Positions 42,192 to 51,817 of a stretch of 64,000 nucleotides of DNA are shown here, in pieces. Under the pieces are notes generated by a model, which saw only the letters and a program-made list of their open reading frames with translations, did not search any database and had not been told where the DNA came from. Origin of the DNA: an uncultured Pseudomonadales bacterium (GTDB taxonomy: Bacteria > Pseudomonadota > Gammaproteobacteria > Pseudomonadales > Azotimanducaceae); the NCBI GenBank assembly GCA_943787425.1, contig CALSMJ010000005.1, positions 310,001 through 374,000 on the forward strand, read 5' to 3'. The translations under genes and the position numbers were made by a program. How positions within the stretch are numbered: position 1 is the first letter of the stretch; the number at the start of each line of letters is the position of its first letter.

Positions 42192-43883
42192 CTATTCCGT
42201 GTCTGATGCAGCTCGGTCCTGCTCTTGCTTGATGAGATCACCAAGCGTTGCAGGCGTCACTGCCGCCACTTCGCGTTCACGATGCTCCTTCACAGCAGTC
42301 TGCTCATCTGCCATGTCCTTGGCTTTAATCGAAACTGTTAAGCCTCGGTTCTTGCGGTCAACATTGATGATCTTCACTTCGATCTCATCACCAACGCTTA
42401 ACACGGTTCTCGCATCTGCTACGTGATCCATGGACAAATCGCCCGCCTTCAAAGTAGCTTCAACGTCCTCCGCCATTTGCAGAATTGCTTGCTTGGCATC
42501 GACTTCCTTAACAACCCCTTTAACGATCGAGTTCTTATCATTGATCGCTGTGTAATCGGAGAAAGGATCCTGCTCCATCTGCTTCAGACCCAATGAAATT
42601 CTTTCGCGCTCTGGATCGATCGCAAGAATCAAGGTTTCAATTTCATCGCCCTTTGTGAAACGACGAACTGCTTGCTCACCTGGCTCATTCCAAGAGATAT
42701 CAGAAAGATGAACCAAACCATCGATTTCGCCTTCAAGACCAATAAAGATCCCGAAGTCAGTGATCGACTTGATGTAACCTTTAATTTTATCGCCTTTGCT
42801 GTGCTGACCCGAGAATTCTTCCCAAGGATTGCCTTTACACTGCTTAATCCCAAGAGAGATACGCCGCCGTTCTTCGTCAATATCGAGCACCATCACTTCG
42901 ACTTCATCACCAACCTGAACGACCTTCGAAGGGTGGATGTTTCGATTAGTCCAATCCATTTCAGAGACATGGACCAACCCTTCAACCCCTTCTTCCAACT
43001 CAGCAAAGCAACCGTAGTCGGTCAGGTTTGTAACCTTAGCAACCGTTCGTGCGCCTTCTGGATAACGCCGCGTAATCGCAACCCAAGGATCTTCGCCCAG
43101 CTGCTTGAGACCCAAGGAAACGCGGTTACGCTCGCGATCAAACTTGAGTACCTTCACATCAATTTCATCGCCAACGGCCACGATTTCGCTCGGATGCTTG
43201 ATGCGCTTCCAGGACATGTCGGTGATGTGCAATAAACCATCGATACCACCAAGATCGACGAATGCGCCGTAATCTGTGAGGTTCTTGACGATACCCTTAA
43301 GTTCATGACCCTCTTGCAAGTTCTTGAGCAGCTCGTCTCGTTCAACGCTATTTTCTGCTTCGAGCACCGCCCGACGTGATACAACAACGTTGTTACGCTT
43401 TTGATCAAGCTTGATCACTTTAAACTCAAGCGTCTGACCTTCGAGTGTTTCATTATCACGCAGCGGACGCACATCGACCAAAGAACCCGGTAGGAAGGCC
43501 CGAATGTCTCGAATTTCGACGGTGAAGCCGCCTTTCACACGACCACTGATATACCCTTCAATCACCTCTTGATCTTCGTAGACCTTTTCTAAGACTTCCC
43601 AAGATTCATTTCGCTTAGCTTTTTCTCGAGATAGCTTGGTTTCACCAAAGCCATCATCCACTGACTCCATCGCCACTCGGACGGCTGCGCCAATTTCAAT
43701 TTCTAACTCGCCTTTTTCATTCAAAAACTCGGATCTTTGGATGATCCCTTCGGATTTTAAACCCGCGTGAACGGTGACCCACTCTGAGTCAATATCGACC
43801 ACAACTCCGGTGATGATCGACCCAGACTTTAATTCAACGGTCTTTAAACTTTCTTCAAATAGTTCTGCAAAACTCTCGCTCAT
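42192..43883 (-). CDS. rpsA: 30S ribosomal protein S1
   Basis: 563 residues from [19 protein letters not shown]; the longer frame from 43937 adds an unrelated 18-residue leader. Six S1/OB-fold repeats are visible (for example [80 protein letters not shown]). S1 delivers mRNA to the 30S subunit. In E. coli it represses its own translation. It lies between cmk and ihfB in the standard order. Confidence 0.97.
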   Translation of the reverse strand: MSESFAELFEESLKTVELKSGSIITGVVVDIDSEWVTVHAGLKSEGIIQRSEFLNEKGELEIEIGAAVRVAMESVDDGFGETKLSREKAKRNESWEVLEKVYEDQEVIEGYISGRVKGGFTVEIRDIRAFLPGSLVDVRPLRDNETLEGQTLEFKVIKLDQKRNNVVVSRRAVLEAENSVERDELLKNLQEGHELKGIVKNLTDYGAFVDLGGIDGLLHITDMSWKRIKHPSEIVAVGDEIDVKVLKFDRERNRVSLGLKQLGEDPWVAITRRYPEGARTVAKVTNLTDYGCFAELEEGVEGLVHVSEMDWTNRNIHPSKVVQVGDEVEVMVLDIDEERRRISLGIKQCKGNPWEEFSGQHSKGDKIKGYIKSITDFGIFIGLEGEIDGLVHLSDISWNEPGEQAVRRFTKGDEIETLILAIDPERERISLGLKQMEQDPFSDYTAINDKNSIVKGVVKEVDAKQAILQMAEDVEATLKAGDLSMDHVADARTVLSVGDEIEVKIINVDRKNRGLTVSIKAKDMADEQTAVKEHREREVAAVTPATLGDLIKQEQDRAASDTE

Positions 43884-44006
43884 GTATTTTTCCTTGGGGT
43901 TGAGCCCCCTCGCGCCTTCCAACTTAGGCCCGTCCATTGATTAATCATCTTATCAGCGTTGTTTGTTGGCACTGATTGGACACTTTATTACACTTTGTTT
44001 ACAACA

Positions 44007-44690
44007 TTAAGTTACAACCTTACTCACAACCGTCCAGATCGCCTCGTGGACCGCCTCTAAAGGCATTCCTGAGCTGTCGATCACTACGGCGTCTCCGGCG
44101 GGTTTCAAAGGCGCCACCGCGCGATTTGAATCTCGCTCATCTCGCGCCTGAATACTCTCCAGAAGGGCGGCAAGGCTAACATCCATATCCTTATTTTTCA
44201 ACTGCTTATAGCGACGCTCAGCCCGAACCTCAGCGCTGGCGGTCAAGAAAATTTTCACCAAGGCGTCTTTAAAAACCACCGTCCCCATATCGCGCCCATC
44301 GGCTATCAAGCCCGGGGCTTGTCGAAAGGCTTGCTGCCGGTCTCCAAGGGCTTCGCGCACCATCGGCAGCGCTGCGACGGTCGAGGCATCAACACCAGCT
44401 TGATCCGTTCGAATCGAGTCGGTTACAGCCACACCCCGCAGCATTACCTCAAAGGGCTCATTGTCCGACTGCATTGGGATAAACTGCACATCCAGCGCAC
44501 GCGCAACGGCGGCAACCGCTGGCCCATCGGACAATTCAAGACCATCTAGTCTCGCCGCAAACCCAGTCAATCGATACAGCGCGCCACTATCGAGCACATG
44601 AAACCCCGTCCGCTGTGCTAAGTGCTGGGTAACGGCCCCCTTTCCGGCGCCACTCGGCCCATCAATTGCGATAACGACCGGTTCTGTCAT
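44007..44690 (-). CDS. cmk: Cytidylate kinase
   Basis: 227 residues. The P-loop is GPSGAGKGAV, the substrate-binding segment FHVLDSGALYRLTG and the lid region RDMGTVVFKDALVKIFLTASAEVRAERRYKQ are all present. It phosphorylates CMP and dCMP. It is upstream of rpsA as in most gammaproteobacteria; the gene usually before it, aroA, is absent. Confidence 0.96.
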   Translation of the reverse strand: MTEPVVIAIDGPSGAGKGAVTQHLAQRTGFHVLDSGALYRLTGFAARLDGLELSDGPAVAAVARALDVQFIPMQSDNEPFEVMLRGVAVTDSIRTDQAGVDASTVAALPMVREALGDRQQAFRQAPGLIADGRDMGTVVFKDALVKIFLTASAEVRAERRYKQLKNKDMDVSLAALLESIQARDERDSNRAVAPLKPAGDAVVIDSSGMPLEAVHEAIWTVVSKVVT

Positions 44691-45234
44691 TCTTAACCCT
44701 TATTTTTTGGCGCCAAGCCCGTGCTCTTTAATCCAACTAGGATTCCAGCTCTGCCTGATGACAGCCAGCAGCACCTTCCAATATCTCAAACCCAATCACG
44801 GAAGGACGGCGGTCAAAAAGCGTGTTTTAAACAACTCAAAAACCTTCGTCGACGACCTACCCCGCCGAGCGGTCCATTTCCACCTATCGATTACGCGATT
44901 ATGACCTTCGCGCTTATGACCTTCGCGCTTAAGGATCAAGAAGCATCCGCTCCTTTACCGTTGCTTGCTAAATCAAGACCGTTTACATCAATAGCTTCTA
45001 AACCGACCCTTTTTACTATTTTCACGTTTTTCTTTCTAATTTTTACTTTCGACCTTCTACTTTTTTTTGTATTCCACCTTCAATCCTCTACCTTCTACCT
45101 TCTACCTTCTACCTTCTACTTTCTACTTTCTATCTTCTACTTTTTTGTCACCTCACCCGGCTCCATCCAAGACCGACTCAATGCCTCGCCATTATTCTAC
45201 CGGTGACGTTTTGAGCCCAAAAAAATCGGCCCAT
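44691..45234. other. 544 bp gap between tyrA and cmk, occupied by tandem repeats where aroA is expected
   Basis: No coding frame I would support. A 15 bp unit ATGACCTTCGCGCTT is repeated twice (44901-44930) and a 7 bp unit is repeated seven times (45091-45139) inside a long pyrimidine-rich tract (about 45000-45150). Confidence 0.8.
45091..45139. repeat. Heptanucleotide microsatellite, seven units
   Basis: CCTTCTA repeated four times (45091-45118), then CTTTCTA twice and TCTTCTA once (45119-45139), with a degraded unit just before. It is embedded in a C/T-rich strand. Confidence 0.92.
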
Positions 45235-46110
45235 TTAAGAGCCTTTTTTAGCGGATTGGATCTGCAAGTCCGCAAAGTAGTCGCGCGCACTTTTCGCTCT
45301 GGATAACCGCTCGAGCAATGCCTCTGAGGCTTCTTCTTCAATAAGCGTTGCGGTGACCTCAAGGGCCTCTATCACCGTTCGAAGCCGATCTAATAACGGC
45401 CCTTTATTGGTTAAAAAAATATCATGCCACATCACCGGATCACTGGCGGCAATTCTAGAGAAATCTCGAAAGCCGCCTGCTGCGTATTCGAACACTTCAC
45501 GTTCGTTCCCAAATCCTGACAGCACATCAACCAAGGTATAGGCCAGCAAATGCGGCAGATGACTGGTTTGAGCCAAAATGTCATCGTGATGCGCAACACT
45601 CATCACGACAATTTCTGCGCCCAAGGACCGCCACAGGTTGCTGACGAGTTCTAGGGCGTGTGCCTGAACATCGTCTCCAGGGGTCAAGATCACTTTATGG
45701 GCTTCGAACAAATCATTTCGAGCAGCCCGAACTGAATGTTGCTCCGAACCGGCTATGGGGTGTGCTGGAACCCAATTGGCTGGCACCTGACCCCATAACG
45801 CTTCAGCAAGCCGAACAATGGGACCTTTAACACTGCCAACATCGGTGACCACGCCAGAATAAGCGCCCAGCGCAGGCATTAACGTCGATAATTGCTTTAT
45901 CGGGACGCACAGACAAATCACGTCCGACCTCTGCATCAAGTCGTTAACCGTTGGCGCGATGTCATCGATTAGGCCTTCGCTAAGGCCATATCTCAAGGCA
46001 TCATCAGAGATGTCTAAGGCCACAATGCGCGTTTCGGGCGAAGCGCGTTTGAGGCCGGCCGCGATTGACCCACCAATCATCCCTAGCCCAATGAGCCCAA
46101 GGCATCGCAT
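45235..46110 (-). CDS. tyrA: Prephenate dehydrogenase
   Basis: 291 residues. The Rossmann motif GLIGLGMIGGSIA is at the N-terminus, then VTDVGSVKGPIV, AHPIAGSEQHSV and GGFRDFSRIAASDPVMWHDIF, which are signature segments of the TyrA catalytic fold. It oxidises prephenate to 4-hydroxyphenylpyruvate for tyrosine. It is a stand-alone form; in Pseudomonas the same position holds a TyrA-AroA fusion. Its start shares a base with the hisC stop (TAATG). Confidence 0.94.
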   Translation of the reverse strand: MRCLGLIGLGMIGGSIAAGLKRASPETRIVALDISDDALRYGLSEGLIDDIAPTVNDLMQRSDVICLCVPIKQLSTLMPALGAYSGVVTDVGSVKGPIVRLAEALWGQVPANWVPAHPIAGSEQHSVRAARNDLFEAHKVILTPGDDVQAHALELVSNLWRSLGAEIVVMSVAHHDDILAQTSHLPHLLAYTLVDVLSGFGNEREVFEYAAGGFRDFSRIAASDPVMWHDIFLTNKGPLLDRLRTVIEALEVTATLIEEEASEALLERLSRAKSARDYFADLQIQSAKKGS

Positions 46111-47207
46111 TACGGGCTCAAAACCCGACCTAAGGCCTTAAGAAAAACGCGATTCTCCTGTGGCGTCCCAACAGAGACGCGCAAATGCCGCGGCAAGCCG
46201 TACACCCCAATCGGCCTAACAATGACGCCTTGCATCAACAACGCCTGATAAATTGGCAACGCGTCCTGACCTACATCAAAACACACGAAATTACCCGCCG
46301 ACGGAATAGCCGATAGAGACAAGTCTGCAAGCCCCGCATTAAGATCCAGCAAGCCCTGCTGGTTGACCGCAACACCCTGCGCCACATGCTCCGGATCATC
46401 TAATGCGATCAAACCGGCGGCGAGCGCTATGCTGTTCACATTGAAGGGCTGCCGAATTCGATTCATGAGATCAGCCACATCCGGATGACTGACGGCATAC
46501 CCAAGTCTTAGCGCTGCGAGCCCATAGGCCTTCGAAAAGGTCCGCGTAACGACCAAATTCGGATGTTGATCAAGCAACGTCAAACCATTGGGATACTCCG
46601 GGTCATCAACGTATTCCACATAAGCCTCATCCAACACCACGAGGGTTGTTGCCGGCACGGCCTTTAAGAAGCCCTCTAGCGCATCTCGACGAACCCAGGT
46701 CCCGGTCGGGTTATTCGGGTTCGCAATAAAAACCATGCGCGTGCGATCATCAATCATTGCAAGCGTTGCCGTTAAATCCTGCTGATAATCCACACAAGGC
46801 ACTTCTTTCAAGGTTGCCCCTAAGCTTTGCGTGACCAACCCATAAACAACAAAAGCGTGTTGGGAGACCACGGCATTGTATCCAGGCTTCAAAAACAATC
46901 GGGCCAACAACTCCAGCACATCGTTTGAGCCGTTGCCGACAGTCAGACAGTCGATTGCAACGCCTAATTGCTCAGACAACTTCTGCTTCAGTTGAAAAGC
47001 ACTGCCGTCAGGGTAGCGTGCACAATCCTTTAGCATCTCGCCTAGATGGTGTTGCAGCTGTGGCGTGGGGCCGAGCGGATTTTCATTACTGGCAAGTTTT
47101 ACAATCTGGCTCAAACCCAACTCTCGCTCCAGCTCTTCAACTGGCTTGCCGGGTTGATACGGCGCCAAGCTTAAAACCCCAGTGTTGACTGATTTAAAAA
47201 AATCCAT
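46110..47207 (-). CDS. hisC: Histidinol-phosphate / aromatic aminotransferase
   Basis: 365 residues, fold-type I PLP enzyme. SNENPLGPTPQ at the start, NPNNPTGTWV and the Schiff-base Lys in TRTFSKAYGLAALRLGY are diagnostic. In this pheA-hisC-tyrA context it probably transaminates the aromatic keto acids as well as imidazole-acetol phosphate (the HisC2-type role). It lies 2 bp after pheA and overlaps tyrA by 1 bp. Confidence 0.92.
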   Translation of the reverse strand: MDFFKSVNTGVLSLAPYQPGKPVEELERELGLSQIVKLASNENPLGPTPQLQHHLGEMLKDCARYPDGSAFQLKQKLSEQLGVAIDCLTVGNGSNDVLELLARLFLKPGYNAVVSQHAFVVYGLVTQSLGATLKEVPCVDYQQDLTATLAMIDDRTRMVFIANPNNPTGTWVRRDALEGFLKAVPATTLVVLDEAYVEYVDDPEYPNGLTLLDQHPNLVVTRTFSKAYGLAALRLGYAVSHPDVADLMNRIRQPFNVNSIALAAGLIALDDPEHVAQGVAVNQQGLLDLNAGLADLSLSAIPSAGNFVCFDVGQDALPIYQALLMQGVIVRPIGVYGLPRHLRVSVGTPQENRVFLKALGRVLSP

Positions 47208-47209
47208 TG

Positions 47210-48313
47210 CTATAGCCTTAGCGCACGGGGATAGCTCCCCAATATTTTTACTTCCAACGCATCCTTGGATACTTCATCCAGCACCGCCTGGATATCAGGC
47301 TCCGTGATGTGCCCATCAAAGTCGATAAAAAACACGTAAGACCACATTCCTTGCTTCGACGGCCGGGTCTCGATCGCGGTGAGTGAAATACCGTGGCGGT
47401 GGAACGGCTCAAGCAGTGAAAACAAGGCCCCTGGGCGGTTTTGCGTCGACACCATTATCGAGGTTTTATCGGCCCCACTCGGTCCCACGGGCTCCCGTCC
47501 AACGACCAAAAACCGAGTGGTGTTGTCTGATAAATCTTCAATCTTTCGGGACAATATGGTCAGGCCGTACAGATCAGCCGCCACTTCTGATGCGATCGCA
47601 CCTGCACCCGGGTCACGCGAGACAAGCTTTGCGGCCTGGGCATTACTCGACGCGTCAATCCGAACCGCATCGGGATAGTGCACATCGAGCCAGCGCCGAC
47701 ATTGCCCGAAGGTTTGCTGATGTGCGTAAATTCTTTCAATTGGGGCATCCGTCGTTAAGGCCATGAAGTGATGATGGACTTTCAGCTCACACTCGCCGCA
47801 AATGCGAAGCGACGACGTTAAAAAATTATCAAGGGTATGGTTGACCACACCTTCGGTTGAGTTTTCAACCGGCACGACGCCGTAATGACAGTTTTCCGCC
47901 GCAACTTCTCGAAACACCTCGTCAACCGTAACGAACGGTCGACCAATCACCGCATCGCCAAAATGTTTCAAGGTTGCTTGCTGGGTAAAGGTGCCTTCGG
48001 GCCCGAGAAAGGCAACCTGCATTGGCTCTTCTAGCGCAAGGCACGCTGACATAACCTGACGAAAAATCAACGCGACCTTCTCGTGACTCAGCGGTCCCAA
48101 ATTCTTTTCAACCAGGCCGCGTAGCACCTGCGCCTCACGTTCCGGCCGGTAGAAGATCGCCGGTTCATTGTCGGCAGACTGCTCTTTCACAGCGGCTACC
48201 TCAAGCGCGCATTTGGCACGACGATTCAACAGCGTCAGCAACGCTTGATCCAATTCGTCAATTTCAAGTCGCAGCGCTTGCAGCGCTTGCGCTTGATCGA
48301 TTGCATCAGTCAC
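47210..48313 (-). CDS. pheA: Chorismate mutase / prephenate dehydratase (P-protein)
   Basis: 367 residues from a GTG at 48313, which gives the expected [20 protein letters not shown] start. The longer frame to 48370 would run inside gyrA. The AroQ mutase (about 10-95), the dehydratase ([32 protein letters not shown]) and the ACT domain ([19 protein letters not shown]) follow in order. The start overlaps the gyrA stop as GTGACTGA, so it is translationally coupled. serC, often between gyrA and pheA, is absent. Confidence 0.95.
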   Translation of the reverse strand: MTDAIDQAQALQALRLEIDELDQALLTLLNRRAKCALEVAAVKEQSADNEPAIFYRPEREAQVLRGLVEKNLGPLSHEKVALIFRQVMSACLALEEPMQVAFLGPEGTFTQQATLKHFGDAVIGRPFVTVDEVFREVAAENCHYGVVPVENSTEGVVNHTLDNFLTSSLRICGECELKVHHHFMALTTDAPIERIYAHQQTFGQCRRWLDVHYPDAVRIDASSNAQAAKLVSRDPGAGAIASEVAADLYGLTILSRKIEDLSDNTTRFLVVGREPVGPSGADKTSIMVSTQNRPGALFSLLEPFHRHGISLTAIETRPSKQGMWSYVFFIDFDGHITEPDIQAVLDEVSKDALEVKILGSYPRALRL

Positions 48314-50978
48314 TGTCAGGATCCTCGAGCCCATCGGGCGCGGACTGCGCCTTGCTGTTAGACGCCGCACCTAACGTCGCTGCGTCGGAGACCAGCACCG
48401 AATTCTCTTCAGCGCCTTCTTCACCCTCACCATTTGTTTCATCTATCTCAGGCTCCTCAAAAGAGGCTAAACCCACCAGTGATTCACCCTCACTCAAGTT
48501 GATCAAACGAACGCCTTGCGTATTGCGCCCAAGCGTTGAGACCTCATCAACCCGGGTACGAACCATCGTACCCTGATCGCTGATCAGCAGCACCTCGAAG
48601 CCCGAGTCAACTTCCGCGACGCCAACCAAGCTACCATTACGCTCTGACAGCTTCATCGCAATCACACCCTGGCCGCCACGGCCGATGACCGAAAATTCTG
48701 CTACTGGCGTCCGCTTGCCGTAGCCTTTTTCACTGGCGAGCAGCAACGTGCCCTCCGCACTTGGGATAATGAGCGAGATCACAGCCTCGCTCGCCCGAAG
48801 CTTGATACCCCGAACCCCTCGCGCACTTCGGCCCATTGCGCGCACGTCTTGTTCCTTAAAACGAATCGCTCGACCACCAGAACTAAACAACATTACATCT
48901 GATGCGCCATCGGTTACCGAGGCGCCGATCAAGGTATTGTCGTCTTCAAGTTCGATCGCGATTAAACCGGAACTTCTGGGTCGTGCAAAGTCCATGAGCG
49001 GCGTTTTTTTAACCGTTCCATTAGCCGTTGCCATGAAGATGAACTGGTCCTCGCCATAGCCTTCAATGGGTAACATCGCAGTGATGCGCTCACCCTCGCC
49101 AAGCGGCAGGATATTAACGATTGGTCGACCCCTGGCTGCCCGACTGGCAATTGGGATTTGGAAGGTTCGGAGCCAATACACCTTCCCACGGTCACTGAAA
49201 CACAGCAGCGTGTCATGACTGTTCGTCACCAGAAGCTTTTCGATAAAGTCCTCTTCTTTCACTGCACTGGCCGAACGACCGCGGCCACCGCGTCGCTGCG
49301 CTTGATAGTCAGATAAGGGTTGGGTCTTAGCATAACCGCCGTTAGACAAGGTCACGACCATCTCTTGTGGCGTAATCAAATCTTCCATCGTGAGATCTTC
49401 TTGTGACGCCACAATCTCCGACCGACGCTCGTCGCCATATTCATCTCTAATTTGAATCAGCTCATCCTTGATCAACCCCATCAAGCGCTCGGGCAGCATC
49501 AAGATCTCCATCAAATCGGCGATGTTGTCGATAATTTCCCGATACTCCTCGAGCAATTTCTCTTGCTCGAGACCCGTCAATCGATTCAGCCGCATCTCCA
49601 AAATAGCTTGAGCCTGCTCGGGCGACAAAAAGTACAGCCCATCTTCTTTCAAGCCATATTGCGGATCTAAATTGTCGGGCTTGGCCGCATCCGGCCCTGC
49701 TCGCTCAAGCATCTGGGTTACTGATTCGGAACCCCAAGACCTGGCCAGCAATTTCTCCCGCGCTTCTTGCGCATCAATACTGGTCTTAATCAGTTCGATC
49801 ATCGGATCGATGTTGGACAGCGCCACGGCAAGACCCTCTAGCACATGCCCCCGGGCTCGGGCGCGACGCAGTAAATACACGGTCCGTCGTGTGACGACTT
49901 CCCGGCGATGGACGATGAAATACTCTAAAACCTGCTTGAGATTCAACACTTTGGGCTGGTTATCCACCAAGGCGACCAGATTGATGCCAAACACGCTCTG
50001 CAGTTGTGTCTGAGCGTAGAGATTATTCAGAACAACCTCCGGCACAACATCCCGTCTGAGCTCAATTACCAAGCGGGTTTCTTTTGCAGACTCATCCCGG
50101 AGATCCGTGATGCCTTCAATTTTTTTCTCTTTGTGCAGCTCCGCGATTTTTTCAATTAATTTCGAACGGTTCACCTGATACGGGATTTCGTGAACGATGA
50201 TCGTCGATTTGCCGGTCTTTTCATCTAGGATAATTTCACAACGAGCGCGCATTTGAACCCGACCGTGACCGGTTCGGTAGGCCTGAACAATACCGGCTCG
50301 GCCATTAATGATCGCAGCGGTTGGGAAATCCGGACCCAAGATATGCTCCATCAACCCATCAACTTCCAAGGTCGAATCATCAATTAAGGCAATTGTGCCA
50401 TTAATGACTTCAACCAAATTATGGGGCGGGATGTTTGTCGCAAAACCAACTGCGATACCGCTTGAGCCATTCACCAATAGATTTGGGAATCGTGCGGGCA
50501 GCACTTCTGGCATTTGCAAGGTGCCGTCGTAATTTTCGACAAAATTAACGGTCTCTTTATCCAAATCGGCCATTAATTCGTGAGCAATTTTAGCCATCCG
50601 CACTTCTGTGTAGCGCATTGCCGCGGCCATATCACCATCAAGTGACCCAAAATTGCCCTGTCCGTCAACCAGCGGGTAGCGCAACTGCCAGTTTTGAGCC
50701 ATGCGCACAATCGTGTAATACGACGCCGTATCGCCGTGCGGATGGTACTTACCAATGACGTCCCCAACGATCCGGGCCGATTTCATATAGGGGCGGTTAT
50801 AAGCATTATTCTGCTCGCTCATCGCAAACAGGACGCGGCGATGGACCGGTTTTAAGCCATCGCGAACATCTGGCAAGGCACGCCCGACGATGACACTCAT
50901 CGCATAATCCACATAGGATTGCCGCATTTCATCTTCGATGTTGATGGTTCGGATGTCGTCGTGTTCGATATCGGTCAT
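48306..50978 (-). CDS. gyrA: DNA gyrase subunit A, with Tyr at the quinolone-region position 87
   Basis: 890 residues from [18 protein letters not shown]; the frame extends 31 codons further but that leader is not GyrA-like. The active-site Tyr is in MRYTEVRM and the GyrA-box is QRRGGRG, with six C-terminal pinwheel blades and an acidic tail. In the quinolone-resistance region the protein reads [13 protein letters not shown], against HPHGDSAVYDTIV in E. coli, so positions 83, 85 and 87 are Thr, Ser and Tyr (codon TAC). It introduces negative supercoils with GyrB. Confidence 0.97.
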   Translation of the reverse strand: MTDIEHDDIRTINIEDEMRQSYVDYAMSVIVGRALPDVRDGLKPVHRRVLFAMSEQNNAYNRPYMKSARIVGDVIGKYHPHGDTASYYTIVRMAQNWQLRYPLVDGQGNFGSLDGDMAAAMRYTEVRMAKIAHELMADLDKETVNFVENYDGTLQMPEVLPARFPNLLVNGSSGIAVGFATNIPPHNLVEVINGTIALIDDSTLEVDGLMEHILGPDFPTAAIINGRAGIVQAYRTGHGRVQMRARCEIILDEKTGKSTIIVHEIPYQVNRSKLIEKIAELHKEKKIEGITDLRDESAKETRLVIELRRDVVPEVVLNNLYAQTQLQSVFGINLVALVDNQPKVLNLKQVLEYFIVHRREVVTRRTVYLLRRARARGHVLEGLAVALSNIDPMIELIKTSIDAQEAREKLLARSWGSESVTQMLERAGPDAAKPDNLDPQYGLKEDGLYFLSPEQAQAILEMRLNRLTGLEQEKLLEEYREIIDNIADLMEILMLPERLMGLIKDELIQIRDEYGDERRSEIVASQEDLTMEDLITPQEMVVTLSNGGYAKTQPLSDYQAQRRGGRGRSASAVKEEDFIEKLLVTNSHDTLLCFSDRGKVYWLRTFQIPIASRAARGRPIVNILPLGEGERITAMLPIEGYGEDQFIFMATANGTVKKTPLMDFARPRSSGLIAIELEDDNTLIGASVTDGASDVMLFSSGGRAIRFKEQDVRAMGRSARGVRGIKLRASEAVISLIIPSAEGTLLLASEKGYGKRTPVAEFSVIGRGGQGVIAMKLSERNGSLVGVAEVDSGFEVLLISDQGTMVRTRVDEVSTLGRNTQGVRLINLSEGESLVGLASFEEPEIDETNGEGEEGAEENSVLVSDAATLGAASNSKAQSAPDGLEDPDSD

Positions 50979-51817
50979 GGTTACACTATCTTCTTTTGCA
51001 AAATTGTTCCGAAAGCCTGCCTTAGAGACGGCACTCGACCTATTTACCAGCGCACCTAACTCTCGGCACACCTTTTATTTTTGGTGCGTTGCGCACGCGT
51101 CACACCGATTAGAAATTGTTTTCTTAAATTTTTAGGCGTTTTATTCGCTGCTTTGTATCTTTGTATCTTTGTATCTTTTGGTCGTTGTGTTTTGGCTGTT
51201 GGATTGGTGTTGTTTGTTGCGTCGCGCTTGTTACCGCTGTTTCGCTTTTGCCCACTATTTCGCTTTTGCCCATTCATGGCACTGTTTGCTTAGACCGCTT
51301 ACATCGACCTCGCTTCTATCAACTACCAACCCGGCAACACCAACCCGGCAATACCAACCCGGCATTTTAGCGCCTGCTCTTTAAAACCGACCTCGGTAAC
51401 CGAGCTTTCTAAACCAAGCTTTCCAAACAGAGCTTTCTAAACAGAGTCTGTTTTAGTCCACCTTCTGCAGCTGGCAATTAAGACTTTAGTTTTCAAACGC
51501 AGAATTTTCGACTCGGATTTGGCTTGGCCTTTATAACTTTGTGCGGTCTCTGAACAGCGCTCGAGGACCCATTTACTCGCACCCGTTTGACACTAAAAAT
51601 TCAGTCCGAATTAAAACCAGGCTACGCCATCTCGCAATCAAAACTGGCCATTTCTTCACGCCCGGCGCTGCCGCAAATACTAGCACAACCAGTCCTAAAA
51701 ACCTATCAAGATCAGACCCGATATAGCGATGCAAGTCATTGTATTTAATAGTTTTTAATTAGTGCCGTTGACGGTAAACTGAAACTCCTCACAGAGCGCT
51801 GAAAAGGACTCGACAGC
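50979..51817. other. 839 bp divergent gap upstream of gyrA, rich in short tandem repeats
   Basis: Holds the promoters of gyrA and mtaD by position, but I cannot place -35/-10 boxes with confidence. Four different tandem repeats are visible: CTTTGTAT x3 (51151-51174); TTCGCTTTTGCCCA x2 at 18 bp spacing (51241, 51259); a 14 bp unit ACCAACCCGGCA-NN x3 (51325-51366); and a 14 bp unit AGCTTTCTAAACNN x3 (51403-51444). Small open frames here are judged spurious. Confidence 0.8.
51151..51444. repeat. Array of four unrelated short tandem repeats
   Basis: Unit sizes 8, 18, 14 and 14 bp, two or three copies each, as positioned in the entry for the gap. They have no shared unit and no spacers, so they are slippage-type repeats, not CRISPR. 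Confidence 0.85.

Noticed and set aside
48314-48370. 19-codon upstream extension of pheA
   Set aside because: It runs inside gyrA and is unlike the PheA N-terminus; the GTG at 48313 gives the expected length.
51072-51400. Small plus- and minus-strand open frames upstream of gyrA
   Set aside because: Their sequence is generated by the short tandem repeats and has no protein-like composition.
45091-51444. Tandem repeats as possible CRISPR arrays
   Set aside because: Units are 7-18 bp, directly abutting or nearly so, with no unique spacers of constant length and no cas genes nearby.
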